Assembly: GCA_009746045.1 (NCBI GenBank)
Contig: RPFO01000418.1
Coordinates: forward strand, 456,501-520,500
Reading direction: 5' to 3'
Source: Mesostigma viride
Lineage: Eukaryota > Streptophyta > Mesostigmatophyceae > Mesostigmatales > Mesostigmataceae
Length of the DNA stretch: 64,000 nt
Each line of letters opens with the position of its first letter. The stretch's first letter is position 1. Below, piece after piece: positions 21,378 through 34,000 of the stretch. The notes under the pieces are model-generated. The model did no database searches, was not told where the DNA came from, and saw only the letters and a list, made by a program, of their open reading frames with translations. The position numbers and the translations under genes were made by a program.

Positions 21378-23397
21378 CTCCAGTAGTAAGAGCGGGCTAC
21401 TAGGTCCCGTACCCGTTTACCACCCTGATGAGCAGCTAAGTCATGCAACTCAAAGAGCAAGGAGGAGCGACAGATAGGAGGGACATACAGGCGCCATTGA
21501 GGGGGAGAATCGGCTATTTGCACATATAAAAACCCACCTACAAATTTACAAGGGTGCTTGCCTAATTGTTGGGGAAGGGCTGCAATGGCAGCTAAAGCTT
21601 CCGGCTCAGTGGCCGTAAATCTACTAATAAGGCGTTCAAGATCAGAGGTAGGCATCGCTACAGAGGTATCCAGAACAGGTTTAAAGAGGTCTCCTACCGC
21701 CTTGCCAAAGAGAAGGGGAGGTCCTAGAGGGACTATGTTATCATAAGACTTTCCTGACCTAGTCGCTATATGGCTAAGCGGTATGGAAATTTTATTTTTC
21801 CCCTCCCCCCCCACCGAGACCACAGGAAGGGCCTCACACGGGAGAGAGAGTCCTACGTGAGAAAGGAGATCAGGCATGCGAACAGCAGTATGAAAGAGAT
21901 AGGCAGAGGATTCATCATCAGGTAGTTCACCATAAGGGGTTACACCCATAGTAGTAGGAACTAGAGTAGTATTGAGAGCATCCAGGTCCTCGAAAAAGGA
22001 GTAATCTGCGCGACGGGAGAGTGCATCTGGTACTATGTTATCTACACCATGAACATACTGAAGTTTAAAAGGGGAAAACTGTGCTAAAAACTCCATCCAG
22101 CGCGCTTGACGAGGGGTAAGGTTGGGTTGGGAGAGAAGATGGGAAAGGGGACGGTGATCCGTTTGAATAACTAATCTATAAGGATCTATCTCACAGGGTT
22201 CATTCAGGCAGACATCAAATTGAGCACCTTTAAGAAAGTGCTGCCACGCGTGGCAACAATACACCACCGCTAAGAGTTCCTGCTGGTGTACGGGATAGTT
22301 ACGCTCCGCAGGGAGCATTGTCCTAGAGATATACTCAATTGGCTGTAAGCCCTGACCCTGATCCTGGAGAAGGACGCCCCCGATAGCTACCTTACTAGCG
22401 TCTGTAGCTACCACAAAGGGTTTAGTAGTATCCGGTAGGATGAGTACGGGAGGAGAGAGGAGTAGGGATTTTAGACACTGAAAAGCCGACTGACATTCAC
22501 TACTCCAGACAAAGGGGATATCCTTCTTTAATAAATGATTAATAGGGGCTGCTATAGTTGCGAAACGCGGGATAAAACGCCTATAGTAAGAGGCAATCCC
22601 TAGAAAACTACGTACACCTTTAACGTCGGTAGGGGTAGGCCATTCCTGAATTGACTTAGTTTTATCCGGGTCGGTAGCGACCCCGGCATCTGACAAAACA
22701 TGTCCTAAAAATGGTACACTCCTACCAGAACAACTTTAGCACGGCGAGCCCACAAGGAATTTTCAGCCATTATCTCTAATACTTTCTTTAAAGCACGTAG
22801 GTGCGTTTCAAAATCAGGAGAGTAAATAAGGATATCATCTAAGTAAGCTTGAGCACAAGAACGGTCATGCTCAGATAAAGAAACAGAGGAGAAGGACGGA
22901 TCCTTTAAATCAGATGACACTTGAGGAAGGTGAGAATTACCCATAACAGGTCTAAGCACTTCATTCATTAACATTTGAAAAGAGGCAGGAGAGTTACAGA
23001 GTCTCATGGCCGCTACTCTAAACTGATAATGACCAAAAAGGGGTAGCAAAGGCGGTTTTATGGCAATCCTCAGGGGCTATACGCAGTTGCCAAAAACCAT
23101 CCGCACAATCCAGTACCGTGAAACAAGTGGAACCTTTAACCTTATTAAATATATCATCAATACGAGGTAGAGGGTATTTAGACTTCACAGTAATGTCATT
23201 TAACTTCCTATAATCAGTAACTAGGCGAAACTTGCCATTTGGCTTAGGAACTAACAGGACACCAGCTGAGTAGGGGGAGTTACTAGGCTCTATCAATCCT
23301 GCTTCTAATAGTGACACTAAAATCTGTTTTAGTTCCTTTAACTCGGTAGGGCCCATTCTATACATCGGAGAGTGCGTAGGAACTGCACCGTCCTTAA

Positions 23398-25494
23398 CCC
23401 TTGGATGGTGTCCAACTGGTTCCTAAAAGTAGTTACCAGTTGCACTTTGCATTATAAGGTCCACAAACCAACCTAATAACAATTTTACTATCCATATTGG
23501 GACCAAAGCACACACATATATATAGTTACTTGGGGGTCATGCCATTGGTCATGTTGCACTGTCCTATGGGTACATATTAAGGACCCCCCCCCAGGGGGGG
23601 GCGCTGGGTGCGAGACATGACACTCTTTTCATGCATTATTGGACGTTTAGACGGTGAAGTTGACCCTGGCCTCGTAAAGGCAGTTGCACAGGTAGCTGGG
23701 CATGGCTACTGAACACTGACACCGGAGGTTGTCCCAGGGACCCATCAGGCAGATCTAAAAATAACTGGTGACTAAAAATAGGGACCAGTTTCCTTGGTAC
23801 AATTGCTATCATTACAAGGCAAGTTTCCTAGTCCACATCGTTAAAAAACATCATAGATGGCAAGGCATGCATAGTTTCATCAATCCCAGCCTACAGAACA
23901 TGCACTATAGCATCCAAACATAGATCACAACGCCAATGCACAGCTGCACTCCTACGTATCATGGCATGGTACAAGGGCGAAGACTATAGCCAACACACTA
24001 ACTACCACATGCTCATTTTTCTCACATGGCGATGCTCTAATAAGCGTGTTCCAAAAGGCCTAGCATGGTGACAATGCTAGTTGAAGCTCATTTTATGCTG
24101 GGCTTGATTATATTAGCTGCTAATCGTACGAAGCAACAACACAGCAACAAGAGCCATTGTCACGGTAGTGGTGATCTTTGAGCTTTACATGTTGCCATAT
24201 AAAGCTCAAATCATCACTAACGTGCGGCTTCAACTATATTTCATGTTGGTGTGAAGAAATAAAACCATATGGTAGCTAGCAAGGGCTAATAGTAAGTATG
24301 ACACTATGCCAAGGCCCAAGTGCACACGTAGCAAGGGGGTGCAAGGGGCTGTGTTACACATGCATCCAAAACATGAGAAACGACCTCCACGTGCATGGCC
24401 GAAGTGAAAGAATATAGAGACAATGCACTGACATTGTATTTTATGCCAGCAAGGCACTGGGGCTTCCATGCTTGTTACATGGAGTGACTGCACAATGGCG
24501 CAGGCTTCCCATACTAGCAAAGCAAAAAGGCCAACCTAAAACAGGTCAGAATACCCACTGTCTTGAAGTTCTTAGGCAGTGAAAACCATCGTGATACCAT
24601 AAACCACTTTTCTAAATGTTATATCAATCGTTATTTTCGTATATTTGGTGTAAACACGGCTAACCATGAAGAAAACGGATGAAAAACTGATCGCAGTGGT
24701 TGTGTGCAACAACCACCATTGACCAATCCATAGAGTAGTAAAATAGTGACTTTTAGCCTATCAAAGTTTCGATTACAGGTCGAGGATTACTTACCGAACG
24801 ATAGAACAGCTTTACCTTGTCGATGGCCGACGCTGGGATACTAAACTGCGCCAGGTCGAAACCGCAAATTATGGGTCTTGCGGGAGTTAGCACGCCGGAG
24901 GCAAGAAGGTGCCTCGCGACTTTCCCGGCCCATGAGCGCTAATGGAATATGCGAAACACAATATACATAAACTATTCGTGGCGAAACACCCCATGATACG
25001 ACGTCAAACAACAAGATCTAGCTCCATCATCACCGCCCAGACAAAAAACGCGCCCTGCCGCAATAAAATCCAGCCCGAGATAACTGCGCGCATCATTAGA
25101 TGTTGCGTGACTGCGGCTATAGCATTTTTATAACGTATAAATTATGACTACAAAATTTGGAACGGATCCATGCATCGATGCTCCTACACCAATCAATTTT
25201 CTGCACCGCCATAGCCCCGAATTTGCATACACGTCAATATTTTACATCCACGTTTCGTCCCATTTTACAGGGTACCCCCTGTACTTTGGTACTTCATACC
25301 TCCCTGTACACTTGTCCAAATATAGTGATGTCCGGTTGCAAGCTGTAGTACACATCTAGATCTAGCAGCAGATCTAATAATATCATGGATACTACTTCTG
25401 GCATTCGCGCCAGCTCGGTTCTAAAACTGGTACCTATTTAGATAGTTACCAGTAAAACTGGTAACTAGAAATAGGTACCAGTACCATTTAAGGG
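23398..25494. mobile_element. TTAA-flanked, piggyBac-like non-autonomous DNA transposon
   Basis: 2.1 kb between two TTAA tetranucleotides (23394-23397 and 25495-25498) inside the Gypsy pol region. Ends are CCCTT...AAGGG, and the subterminal parts are inversely related: CCCTTGGATGGT with GTAGTTACCAGTT at the left, CCCTTAAATGGT with CTAGTTACCAGTT at the right when reversed. TTAA target duplication with CCC termini is typical of piggyBac elements. No transposase frame is present, so it would depend on another copy. The interior is AT-rich with no gene seen. Confidence 0.7.
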
Positions 25495-28400
25495 TTAATA
25501 ACTACACGGTGTAAAACAGAACGAGGAGGAGGATAAGAAGGACTCTTTTCTTCAAAAACTTTGGAGGAATCTATCACAGCCATGTATCTTACTATTTCGT
25601 TTTCAGTATATCCCACTCCTATTGTATCCACTGTGTTTACATCTATATCCACACTATTATTAGTGATAGGTATCTCCTGTACTTCTAACTGAAGGAACAT
25701 ACATAGTAAATATCCATATTCCTTTAGTTCAGAACGCAACTCATCATTGGACATTAATACTTCAGGTATAGGTCTTACAGGAGGATCAACAGGTGTAGGA
25801 GGAGTAATATCTACCAAGGATAAATTTTCCAATCTATAATGACGTTCCGGTACCCAGTAAGAGCTATCTGGAAACCAAATGACCATGGTAACATAATTAA
25901 TGGTAATCTTATTATCCTGGTGCCAATCTAATCCTAGTAATACATCAGCGGTAGTGATAGGGCCTATAGTGGCCGTCAGGTTGACAGTACGTCCTTGTAT
26001 GACCAGGGGAAGGGACACCGTACCCGGGGAATGACTGGTGCGACCGTCAGCATAATGAACAGTGACAGGCTTGGTGTGAGGGATAGGGACTAGTTCTAAA
26101 CGCCTAACTAGGGCCTCGCTCACAAAGGAGCTAGCCGCACCGCTATCCACTAACACACAGACATTCAAAAGTTCATCAGCATGCAAGAAGGGGTCTACAA
26201 CAGTGTGGGGAACGGTTAAGCCACCATTCCAAAACATAAGAGGACGAACACGTAAGGGTAGGGATGATTCAGCTCCTACAGAAGTTATGAAAACAGGCAG
26301 GCAAAAATTATTATCTGGGGTACTATCTAAGGACCTGTCCAGGTTACCCCCGGCTGACAGGCCTACTGTTCCCCCTCCCCCCCACATCCATTGGGACTAA
26401 CCCCGAAGAAGTCCCTGGCGAAAAAGCCACTGCTGGAGGGTCGCGAGGGAGCGAAGAGGGTGCAGGAGCCTGATTATCATAGGGGAACCCTGAGGGTCCT
26501 GTCTGCACAACATTCAGCCTACTAGGGGTAGCTGAGGGAATGCGTCCTGGAGTGGGACGAATAGGAGCACGCTGAGGGGTACGAGGAGGGCGAGCATCGG
26601 GATGAGGGGGAGCACCAGAAAGGAACTTGGGGCACTCCGCCTTAAGATGGCCCACCTCATGACAATGATAACACGAGATGTGAGACACATCCAATGCAGA
26701 TATATCTGTAACGCAAATATCGAATTCTTCTACATATGGGTTCTCCTCCTCAGGGGTAAGGATAATATTATTAATACGGGAACGGGTAGGAAGAGAAGGG
26801 GTGGTGAAGAAATCTGCTACACGCAAGAGATGCTGGCGCACATGCTTGAGGGGCAGATCAGTAAAACGGTAGGCAGAGAACTGGCGCTTGACTTCACGTA
26901 ATAAAGGTCTACTGAGGCCTTGGAGAAAGCGAGCACGTACTTCTGCACCCGACAGATCCCTAATTCGTACCATCTGAGCATCAAACTCTTTCATATACTC
27001 CTTAAATGATTTAGTACCCTGCTGCAAGGTACCAAAGGCTAATCTATCTTGCCAGTCTGAATCAGGAGGAACTAAATGGTTCTCTAAACGCTTAAACAAT
27101 TCTGCTACAGAGTTAGGGTAGGCATGAGAGGCCAAAGACTCACACTGAATGAGGTTAGCAAGCTCAGGAGTAATACAGGTTGTAAGATAGTGAGGAACTA
27201 ATACAGCATCAGAGAGACGCCATCTATTATGATTCTGCCACGACTCTGTGTTCTGGGTAAGCAACATAATAAAAGTGAAAAACTGTTGAGGGGTAGACTT
27301 GACATCCAGCTAATTGGGAAGGTTAGCAAAGAGGGGAAGAGCAGGAGGCTTAGGGGGATTCGAAGAGTCAGTTTTTCCCATAGGGCCACTATCTTCCACT
27401 GCTACATAAGCGGGATAGAAGGAAGGAAGAGGAAAAGTTTTGGGTAGGGGTCGAGAAGGGGCCACCGTTTCAGACTGGTGCCCATAGGAGAAAGGAACAG
27501 TATATTGCTCACGAAGAGAGGAGTAGGCAAAATGATCATAATTTCTATCATCTAGGGGCATGGTGCTGAAATCACTATTACTTCTAAATCAGCCACACGG
27601 GTAGGGACCTGGGCTGCCTCATAGGCCGTCTCAGGGTAGGACCAGGAAGCAGGTGGGTAAAATGGAACTGCACTAGGGCGCCCAGAGGGGCCGACAGGGG
27701 CAGAGGTACGACCCGTGTTAAAAGCAGGCATGGAAGGCACAGAGTGGGAAGGAGGCCTAGAAACATTGTTAGTTAGTGAGGGCCTGCTAGAGGGTTGAGC
27801 CAAGGTTGCAGGAGGGGCAGGGGCCTGGTTCAAGGTAAGGGAAGGGTCATCACTAAATCTGACTTGCATACGTTGTTCATAGGTAGGAGGGGTAATTGAG
27901 GGACGACGGCGACCACCAGCAACAGGAGAAGGAGGTGAGGTACGCAGAATACCTTGAGGGGTGAGATGGTGTACCGTTTCCAAGGAGTCCCGTCGGTTAC
28001 CACGAGTATTGTCATTGTTAGTGTTATTAGTATTATTATTATTATTATTATTGGTAGGTATAGGCGACATATCTCCACCCACTGGATCCATCTTTAATTA
28101 CGTAAAGGAATAGGAATCTAGAAGAAAGCAACAAAGGAAAAAGGAAAAACCTTGAAGGTATGCAGCAGGAACAAAATTAAAATCAATCCTTTTTAACAAC
28201 AGTAATGGATAGGGAGCCAAACTCTAAGGTGAGAGGAGTATCTACACTAGAGGAGGATGACACCGTAGGACGAGGGGGAGATGGAGGTAGTGAAACCAAA
28301 ACAAGGCTATCTACCGAAGGGCGAGCAAGAGGAGCAGGAAAAGAACGTCTTGGGGGTACAGCACCAGAGGTAGGGGCTGCAGGAAGGGTAGAAGTATAGT

Positions 28401-29212
28401 GACAGGGGGAGGACGTATTGGCTCACTGGCCCGTTGCTGGGCAGCCCTAACCTTAGGGGTATCAGTAGGGTTACCTTGTACCTTGAAGGCAGGGGTAGGG
28501 GAAGACCGATCAGGTTTCATAGGCAATAGTAGGCACTGATATGGGAGTCGTTGAAAGATGGCGCCCAAATGGTCGTCGATGACCAACGCCGTAACTCCTA
28601 CTGTGGGGTACAACACCAACCACAAGGGTCTAAACGTAGGCATATACATCCAAGCGTAAAAGAGAGTGGAAGGCGATGGACAACGTTCTAGCATCGGCGA
28701 CTAGCCGAATCTATTCCTAGGCACTTTCCTATTCTAGCCGATTCCTAATGAACGGATAGGAGGCACTTGAGGTGGAGGAGGTCCTACCTCTCCTCCCCCC
28801 CCACAAAGCATCTATGATGCTCGCCTAGAGCTAACGAGCATATAAGAAAACGCAGCAGCGTGCACGGAAAAGAGGTGTAGTCTAAAGGGACGCTAATCGT
28901 CCCACTATCCATCCCTATTGAACCGTCAAACCCACTATCTAACGTCAAACAGCACCCAGCAAGGAAATGCACACACAGATGGAAAAGGAAAAGGAAAAGG
29001 AACTAGCTACGTGAGGAGTTCATCCGCTTTGAGCAGGTCTAACTTCTAGGCAGGGCGTGTCCCGAATCGGGCAGCACTACCCCCTAGCTTGACGGCGACC
29101 CGCCCATTACCTGTCAAGAGGTTGTCTTCTTCTGTGCCCTGGCCGCGGAAGGCCTCTGGCGTATAGGGTTGCAAGGGAACTTCGTCGCGTCTACCTAAAC
29201 CTCCGCTACCAT

Positions 29213-29786
29213 TGTTACGTCCTGGCTCGACTCTATCCCAAACATCTCGCCTAACCTTACCTAAACTAGTGATGAGGCACCTACCGAGGAGTGAGGAGCT
29301 ATATTGGCTATAAGACCTAGGACGCGACGACGCTGCTTCTCAATGCATTCCCTTATAATACGCCATATACCGAATAAAACCAGGGTACTACGAAGGAAAC
29401 AATACTACACTGCCGTGACCCAAGCCTATATGTGTTAATTCATTTAACACACGCCGAGTGCCATTCACGAAGGACAACTGCTGCATAAATGATCGCCGAC
29501 AGGCGTGTATGCTCGGGCCGACATCGACCCTCGCACACAGGACCAACGCACGTCCACAAGGTTCACACGCAGGATAAAAGGACCACTACTAAAGTACGCA
29601 GCGCGGCGCGACTGCACCGAACCACCATACTGTACAAGTGCCACGTCACAAGGCCCGGTACCGACCGGCCAAAAGGTCCTTACTACACGTAAGCCTAGGA
29701 AAGTCAGCGAACTGCTCCGGAATGGCTGAGGCAACAAGGGACCTAATTTACGTCCGTAACAACAACAAAAGTTACGCGACGTAACA
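29213..29786 (-). repeat. 5' LTR of the Gypsy element
   Basis: 574 bases, no difference from 18475-19048 noticed by eye. The short inverted repeat TGTTACGTC/GACGTAACA marks the ends. Confidence 0.95.
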
Positions 29787-29906
29787 GTTGCCATCTGGTA
29801 GACATATGTCTGTGTTATTCCACCGTATAGAGCTAGCACACATATTGTAATAAATTTGATGTTTTATGGTGATGCATGCAAAGCAAGGCAAGGCCAGAAA
29901 TGGATT

Positions 29907-30261
29907 GAATGAATGAATGAATGAATGAATGAATGAATGAATGAATGAATGAATGAATGAATGAATGAATGAATGAATGAATGAATGAATGAATGAATGA
30001 ATGAATGAATGAATGAATGAATGAATGAATGAATGAATGAATGAATGAATGAATGAATGAATGAATGAATGAATGAATGAATGAATGAATGAATGAATGA
30101 ATGAATGGATGAATGAATGAATGAATGAATGAATGAATGAATGAATGAATGAATGAATGAATGAATGAATGAATGAATGAATGAATGAATGAATGAATGA
30201 ATGAATGAATGAATGAATGAATGAATGAATGAATGAATGAATGAATGAATGAATGAATGAA
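29907..30261. repeat. (AATG)n microsatellite, right half
   Basis: About 89 tetranucleotide units with one variant unit. It continues the array at 12928-13271 across the PAT-like insertion. Confidence 0.95.
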
Positions 30262-30267
30262 CTATTG

Positions 30268-30394
30268 CAGCTCTGGCATGAAGGAGAAAGGGGGTCTCTG
30301 CCCTTTCTTCCTGTTGTGCACTCACAGGGATTACAAGCACTCCGGTGCTCCGTGACTCCCCAACGGGAGCATGAGTTTAATTAATTAATAAATT
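30268..30394 (+). repeat. LINE/SINE-like 3' end (outermost element of the nest)
   Basis: Matches 50042-50170 in reverse: GGCATGAAGGAGAAAGGGG, CTTCCTGTTGTGCAC, ACAGGGATTA, then the stem-loop GTGCTCCGTGACTCCCCAACG with GGGAGCA, and the tail TTTAATTAATTAATAAATT. It is followed at once by the 12-bp target duplication AGCAGTCAGCAT. Confidence 0.75.
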
Positions 30395-30406
30395 AGCAGT
30401 CAGCAT

Positions 30407-31022
30407 ACATCGATTCCGCTAGTACAACTGCCTTGCAGCACGAACTGTAGCTACCGGCAACGTGATGGATCTAAAAAGTCAACGGCCCTGCATGCCACTG
30501 CACTCACATGGCTCAACATCTGCACAGAGATCCCAATATTTATGCCTAGAGTAGCAGGGCTTCTTTAAACCATTTATTTCTTTGAGGTGTAGCACGGTTC
30601 GCCTCTAGATAGACTGTTGTTCACTTCATCATTACCGGCCATCCCACCCTAATGGACCTGATTTATTCCACGTTCCACGAGACGCAGTCAAGCACGTGTC
30701 ATCAATTGATTATAGATAACCGGCAAAAATAGGTAAAACTTCAACATTCTTAAAGGTCTTCCACCCCTGGGCTGGACAAGGCACGCGTGAATGCTCGATG
30801 CTTCGCGAGGGTGACCCCCGTGGGTTTGGGGTCACTTTGCTAAATGATAACTTACGAGGGCAATCGGCCAGCATTAATCATCGTTGTACGCACACAATGT
30901 CAACAGAAATGTTGGTTTTAAATTACTCTTTCAAGGTCCTGCTGTTTATACAAGTCTCAGTGGCATGGCCAGCCTCCCGTGCACTGCTGACTGCTCCCAG
31001 GGGCGGGAATTACAGACTCTTA
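30407..31022. other. Intergenic stretch, 3' flank of the syntaxin gene
   Basis: No gene seen. On the minus strand TGTAA lies about 10 bases past the syntaxin stop; TGTAA is the usual algal polyadenylation signal, but this is very close to the stop. A perfect 8-bp-stem hairpin GTGACCCC...GGGGTCAC lies at 30811-30835. Confidence 0.4.
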
Positions 31023-34000
31023 CTACAGGAACTTGACAAGAACATATATTACAATAATGGCAATGATTACCAGAAGCAGAAAGCAAAGGCAGAAAAGCTT
31101 TCTCCGGATGCTCTTGGCTAATCTCCTTGACTTGACAAGCTCCTGGACGCCACGATGTGCATAGTCAGCGGTTCCCTCCACCTGACCAAGAGCCAACGTC
31201 ATGATATTCAGCAAGCAAGCACCATGTGCAAGCATATCAGTAGTAGCAGGCAGATAATTTGGCTTGTTGAATAAAAATGAAAAATGCTGCTGAGATCTGT
31301 CGGATGTGTTTCAGTTACGTCATCTTGCTTCTGATGCCCGCAACAAGTACCTGCTTTCAACTGCCTGACTACCCAGGATACACCCTGGTAAAGCAGCTTC
31401 AGGCCACCCACATACGCCATGACAGGCCAGGAACAGTTGTCTCACTTAATATCCTGGCAGAGGAGAGAAGAAGTGGGAAGGTTGCGTACGAGAGGAAGGT
31501 GCAAAAGAGGCAAGTTGGTGCTGCAAATGATGGGAATAAATTTAAGTCTCATAAGGTATCATATCATTAAGGAAATCATATCATTAAGTATATCATTAAG
31601 GAAATAAAGTCTCATAAAGTATCATCAGACTTCCCGAGGCGCTTTCATTCACAGCGGGGTCAACCGGTAACAAGACCCAACTTTAGCAGTGCATCCTGTG
31701 CATGGTCCAGCTATGCACAATGGATGGAGACACGTTCACACGTATACTGTGCTAGTATCAAAACGGTCACTGTACAGTGCTAACATCAAAACAGTCACTC
31801 TACTGCGCTAGTTTCAAAACAGTTGGCATGAGACACCAGCACCTACCCATATGCGCACTTTTGATGCTATCACCCACCCACTCTGACCCGCAAAACTTCA
31901 ATGTTATCACCCGCCCACTCACCTGTACTTCGATGTCATTCAACGCCTCGCCTTGCTCGTCCACCAGTAGCGCCCTGCCGTGGGATCATAGTTTTAGTTG
32001 AGTCGACAGCTGACAATCACCATAAAATTAGTTGATGAACAAGTAAGTGCAAGATGTGCACCCTGCCACCCCATCATGATATTAATTAATTAGTTAATTA
32101 GTTAATTTACACGTAACTGCGTCACGTGAGCATAAGTCCTCACCATGATATGCCTATCATACATAGACCATGATATGCCTATCATACATAGACCATGATA
32201 TGCCTATCATACATAGACCATGATATGCCTATCATATATAGACCATGATATGCCTATCATACATAGACCATGATATGCCTATCATACATAGACCATGATA
32301 TGACTATCTGGACGGTGGCAAGTGCTTTTGTATATTATTACTACTACTTTTCATTCAGAGTAAAGTCTTACACAGGCTAGTACACACATATGGCTGGTTG
32401 GCTCATCCTTGATATAGCAGCCGTTGTACGTGCTTACAACTGGACACTGCTTGCCAGCCAATGGGAGCACACAAACGCACTGATCACCTGAATGGAGATA
32501 CTGTGGTTTTAGCTACACCGCCTAGTAGTAGGTCTCGCTGTGAACATTAGCCAGCCGTAGTCTGAACGTCCCATGCTACACATTTCCGACTCCATTCATC
32601 TCCATCATCCTGAACGATGTAACACACACGGATAAGATAACGACAGGCTCGAGCTACCATGGTCCGAATCTCCCAGATAATTTCAGGACTGCACTGGTTG
32701 TCTCACTGACATGTTGCCGAAGCACGATTGCCACAAACACCCATGATGGACCCGTAAAGAAGAACAACCTTCATGCACAAAAGCTGTGCCCGGCCATCTG
32801 ACGCGACCTTGACAGTCATCACAGTGGCATACTCTAGCGTACTCAAGCATACTCTAGCATACTCAAGCACACTCTAGCATACTCAAGCATACTCTAGCAT
32901 ACTCAAGCATACTCTAGCATACTCTAGCATACTCTAGCATACTCTAGCATACTCTAGCATACTCTAGCATACTCAAGCATACTCTAGCATACTCTAGCAT
33001 ACTCTAGCATACTCTAGCATACTCTAGCATACTCTAGCATACTCTAGCATACTCTAGCATACTCTAGCATACTCTAGCATACTCTAGCATACTCTAGCAT
33101 ACTCTAGCATACTCTAGCATACTCTAGCTAGCATACTCTAGCATACTCTAGCATACTCTAGCATACTCTAGCATACTCTAGCATACTCTAGCATACTCTA
33201 GCATACTCTAGCATACTCTAGCATACTCTAGCATACTCTAGCATACTCTAGCATACTCTAGCATACTCTAGCATACTCTAGCATACTCTAGCATACTCTA
33301 GCATACTCTAGCATACTCTAGCATACTCTAGCATACTCTAGCATACTCTAGCATACTCTAGCATACTCTAGCATACTCTAGCATACTCTAGCATACTCTA
33401 GCATACTCTAGCATACTCTAGCATACTCTAGCATACTCTAGCATACTCTAGCATACTCTAGCATACTCTAGCATACTCTAGCATACTCTAGCATACTCTA
33501 GCATACTCTAGCATACTCTAGCATACTCTAGCATACTCTAGCATACTCTAGCATACTCTAGCATACTCTAGCATACTCTAGCATACTCTAGCATACTCTA
33601 GCATACTCTAGCATACTCTAGCATACTCTAGCATACTCTAGCATACTCTAGCATACTCTAGCATACTCTAGCATACTCTGGCATACTCTAGCATACTCTA
33701 GCATACTCTAGCATACTCTAGCATACTCTAGCATACTCTAGCATACTCTAGCATACTCTAGCATACTCTAGCATACTCTAGCATACTCTAGCATACTCTA
33801 GCATACTCTAGCATACTCTAGCATACTCTAGCATACTCTAGCATACTCTAGCATACTCTAGCATACTCTGGCATACTCTAGCATACTCTAGCATACTCTA
33901 GCATACTCTAGCATACTCTAGCATACTCTAGCATACTCTAGCATACTCTAGCATACTCTAGCATACTCTAGCATACTCTAGCATACTCTAGCATACTCTA

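Larger units (their letters stand above)
18475..29786 (-). mobile_element. Ty3/Gypsy LTR retrotransposon, young, carrying a nested element
   Basis: 11.3 kb, coding strand minus. The 574-bp LTRs at both ends (TGTTACGTC...GACGTAACA) look identical, and the target duplication GTTGC flanks them (18470-18474 and 29787-29791), so the insertion is very recent. Beside the 5' LTR, TGGTAGCGGAG (29211-29201) could pair with an initiator-tRNA-Met 3' end. A G-rich purine tract (about 19060-19049) adjoins the 3' LTR. Parts along the minus strand: Pro/Ser-rich leader of gag, about 28.1-27.3 kb; capsid-like part with zinc knuckle CYHCHEVGHLKAEC, 27.3-26.3; aspartic protease (VLVDSGAASSF), 26.4-25.5; reverse transcriptase (YLDDILIYS), 23.4-22.7; RNase H (VVATDASKVAIG) and integrase-type zinc-binding part (HDLAAHQGGKRV), 22.7-21.3; then an unknown frame module, 21.4-19.4. 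It is broken, by roughly three to five breaks in addition to the nested insertion. Confidence 0.9.
13272..29906 (+). mobile_element. PAT/Kangaroo-like tyrosine-recombinase retrotransposon (split by a later insertion)
   Basis: Order A1 (13272-13478), coding part, B1 (17961-18158), A2 (18159-18365), B2 (18390-18474 continuing at 29792-29906). These A1-B1-A2-B2 split direct repeats are the hallmark of PAT, Ngaro and Kangaroo elements, which integrate through a circle by a tyrosine recombinase and leave no target duplication. A1 and A2 are both 207 bases. Without the Gypsy insertion the element is about 5.3 kb. Parts: a gag-like region 13547-14647, then a long frame with reverse transcriptase, RNase H and tyrosine recombinase (14844-17762). 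The first region looks broken, about two breaks; the second looks whole. Repeat copies differ by a few bases, so it is fairly young but older than the Gypsy element inside it. It sits within (AATG)n. Confidence 0.85.
12916..30406. mobile_element. Four-level nest of transposable elements with 12-bp outer target duplication
   Basis: AGCAGTCAGCAT stands at 12916-12927 and again at 30395-30406, bounding 17.5 kb. The outermost element ends at the right with a LINE/SINE-like 3' end (30268-30394, stem-loop plus TTAA tail) and at the left with (AATG)n. The (AATG)n array is split by a PAT-like retroelement (13272-29906). Its right repeat is split by a Ty3/Gypsy element (18475-29786, duplication GTTGC), which itself contains a TTAA-flanked element (23398-25494). 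The order of insertion is therefore fixed by the sequence. Confidence 0.85.

Noticed and set aside
20263-21477. 404-codon plus-strand frame rich in Gly/Ala/Arg
   Set aside because: Antisense shadow of the GC-rich frame in the Gypsy 3' module.
30798-31121. 107-codon plus frame
   Set aside because: Overlaps the last syntaxin exon in antisense and has no motif.
31300-31350. Possible missing syntaxin exon (minus VLVAGIRSKM)
   Set aside because: The available acceptors force frames that stop at once.
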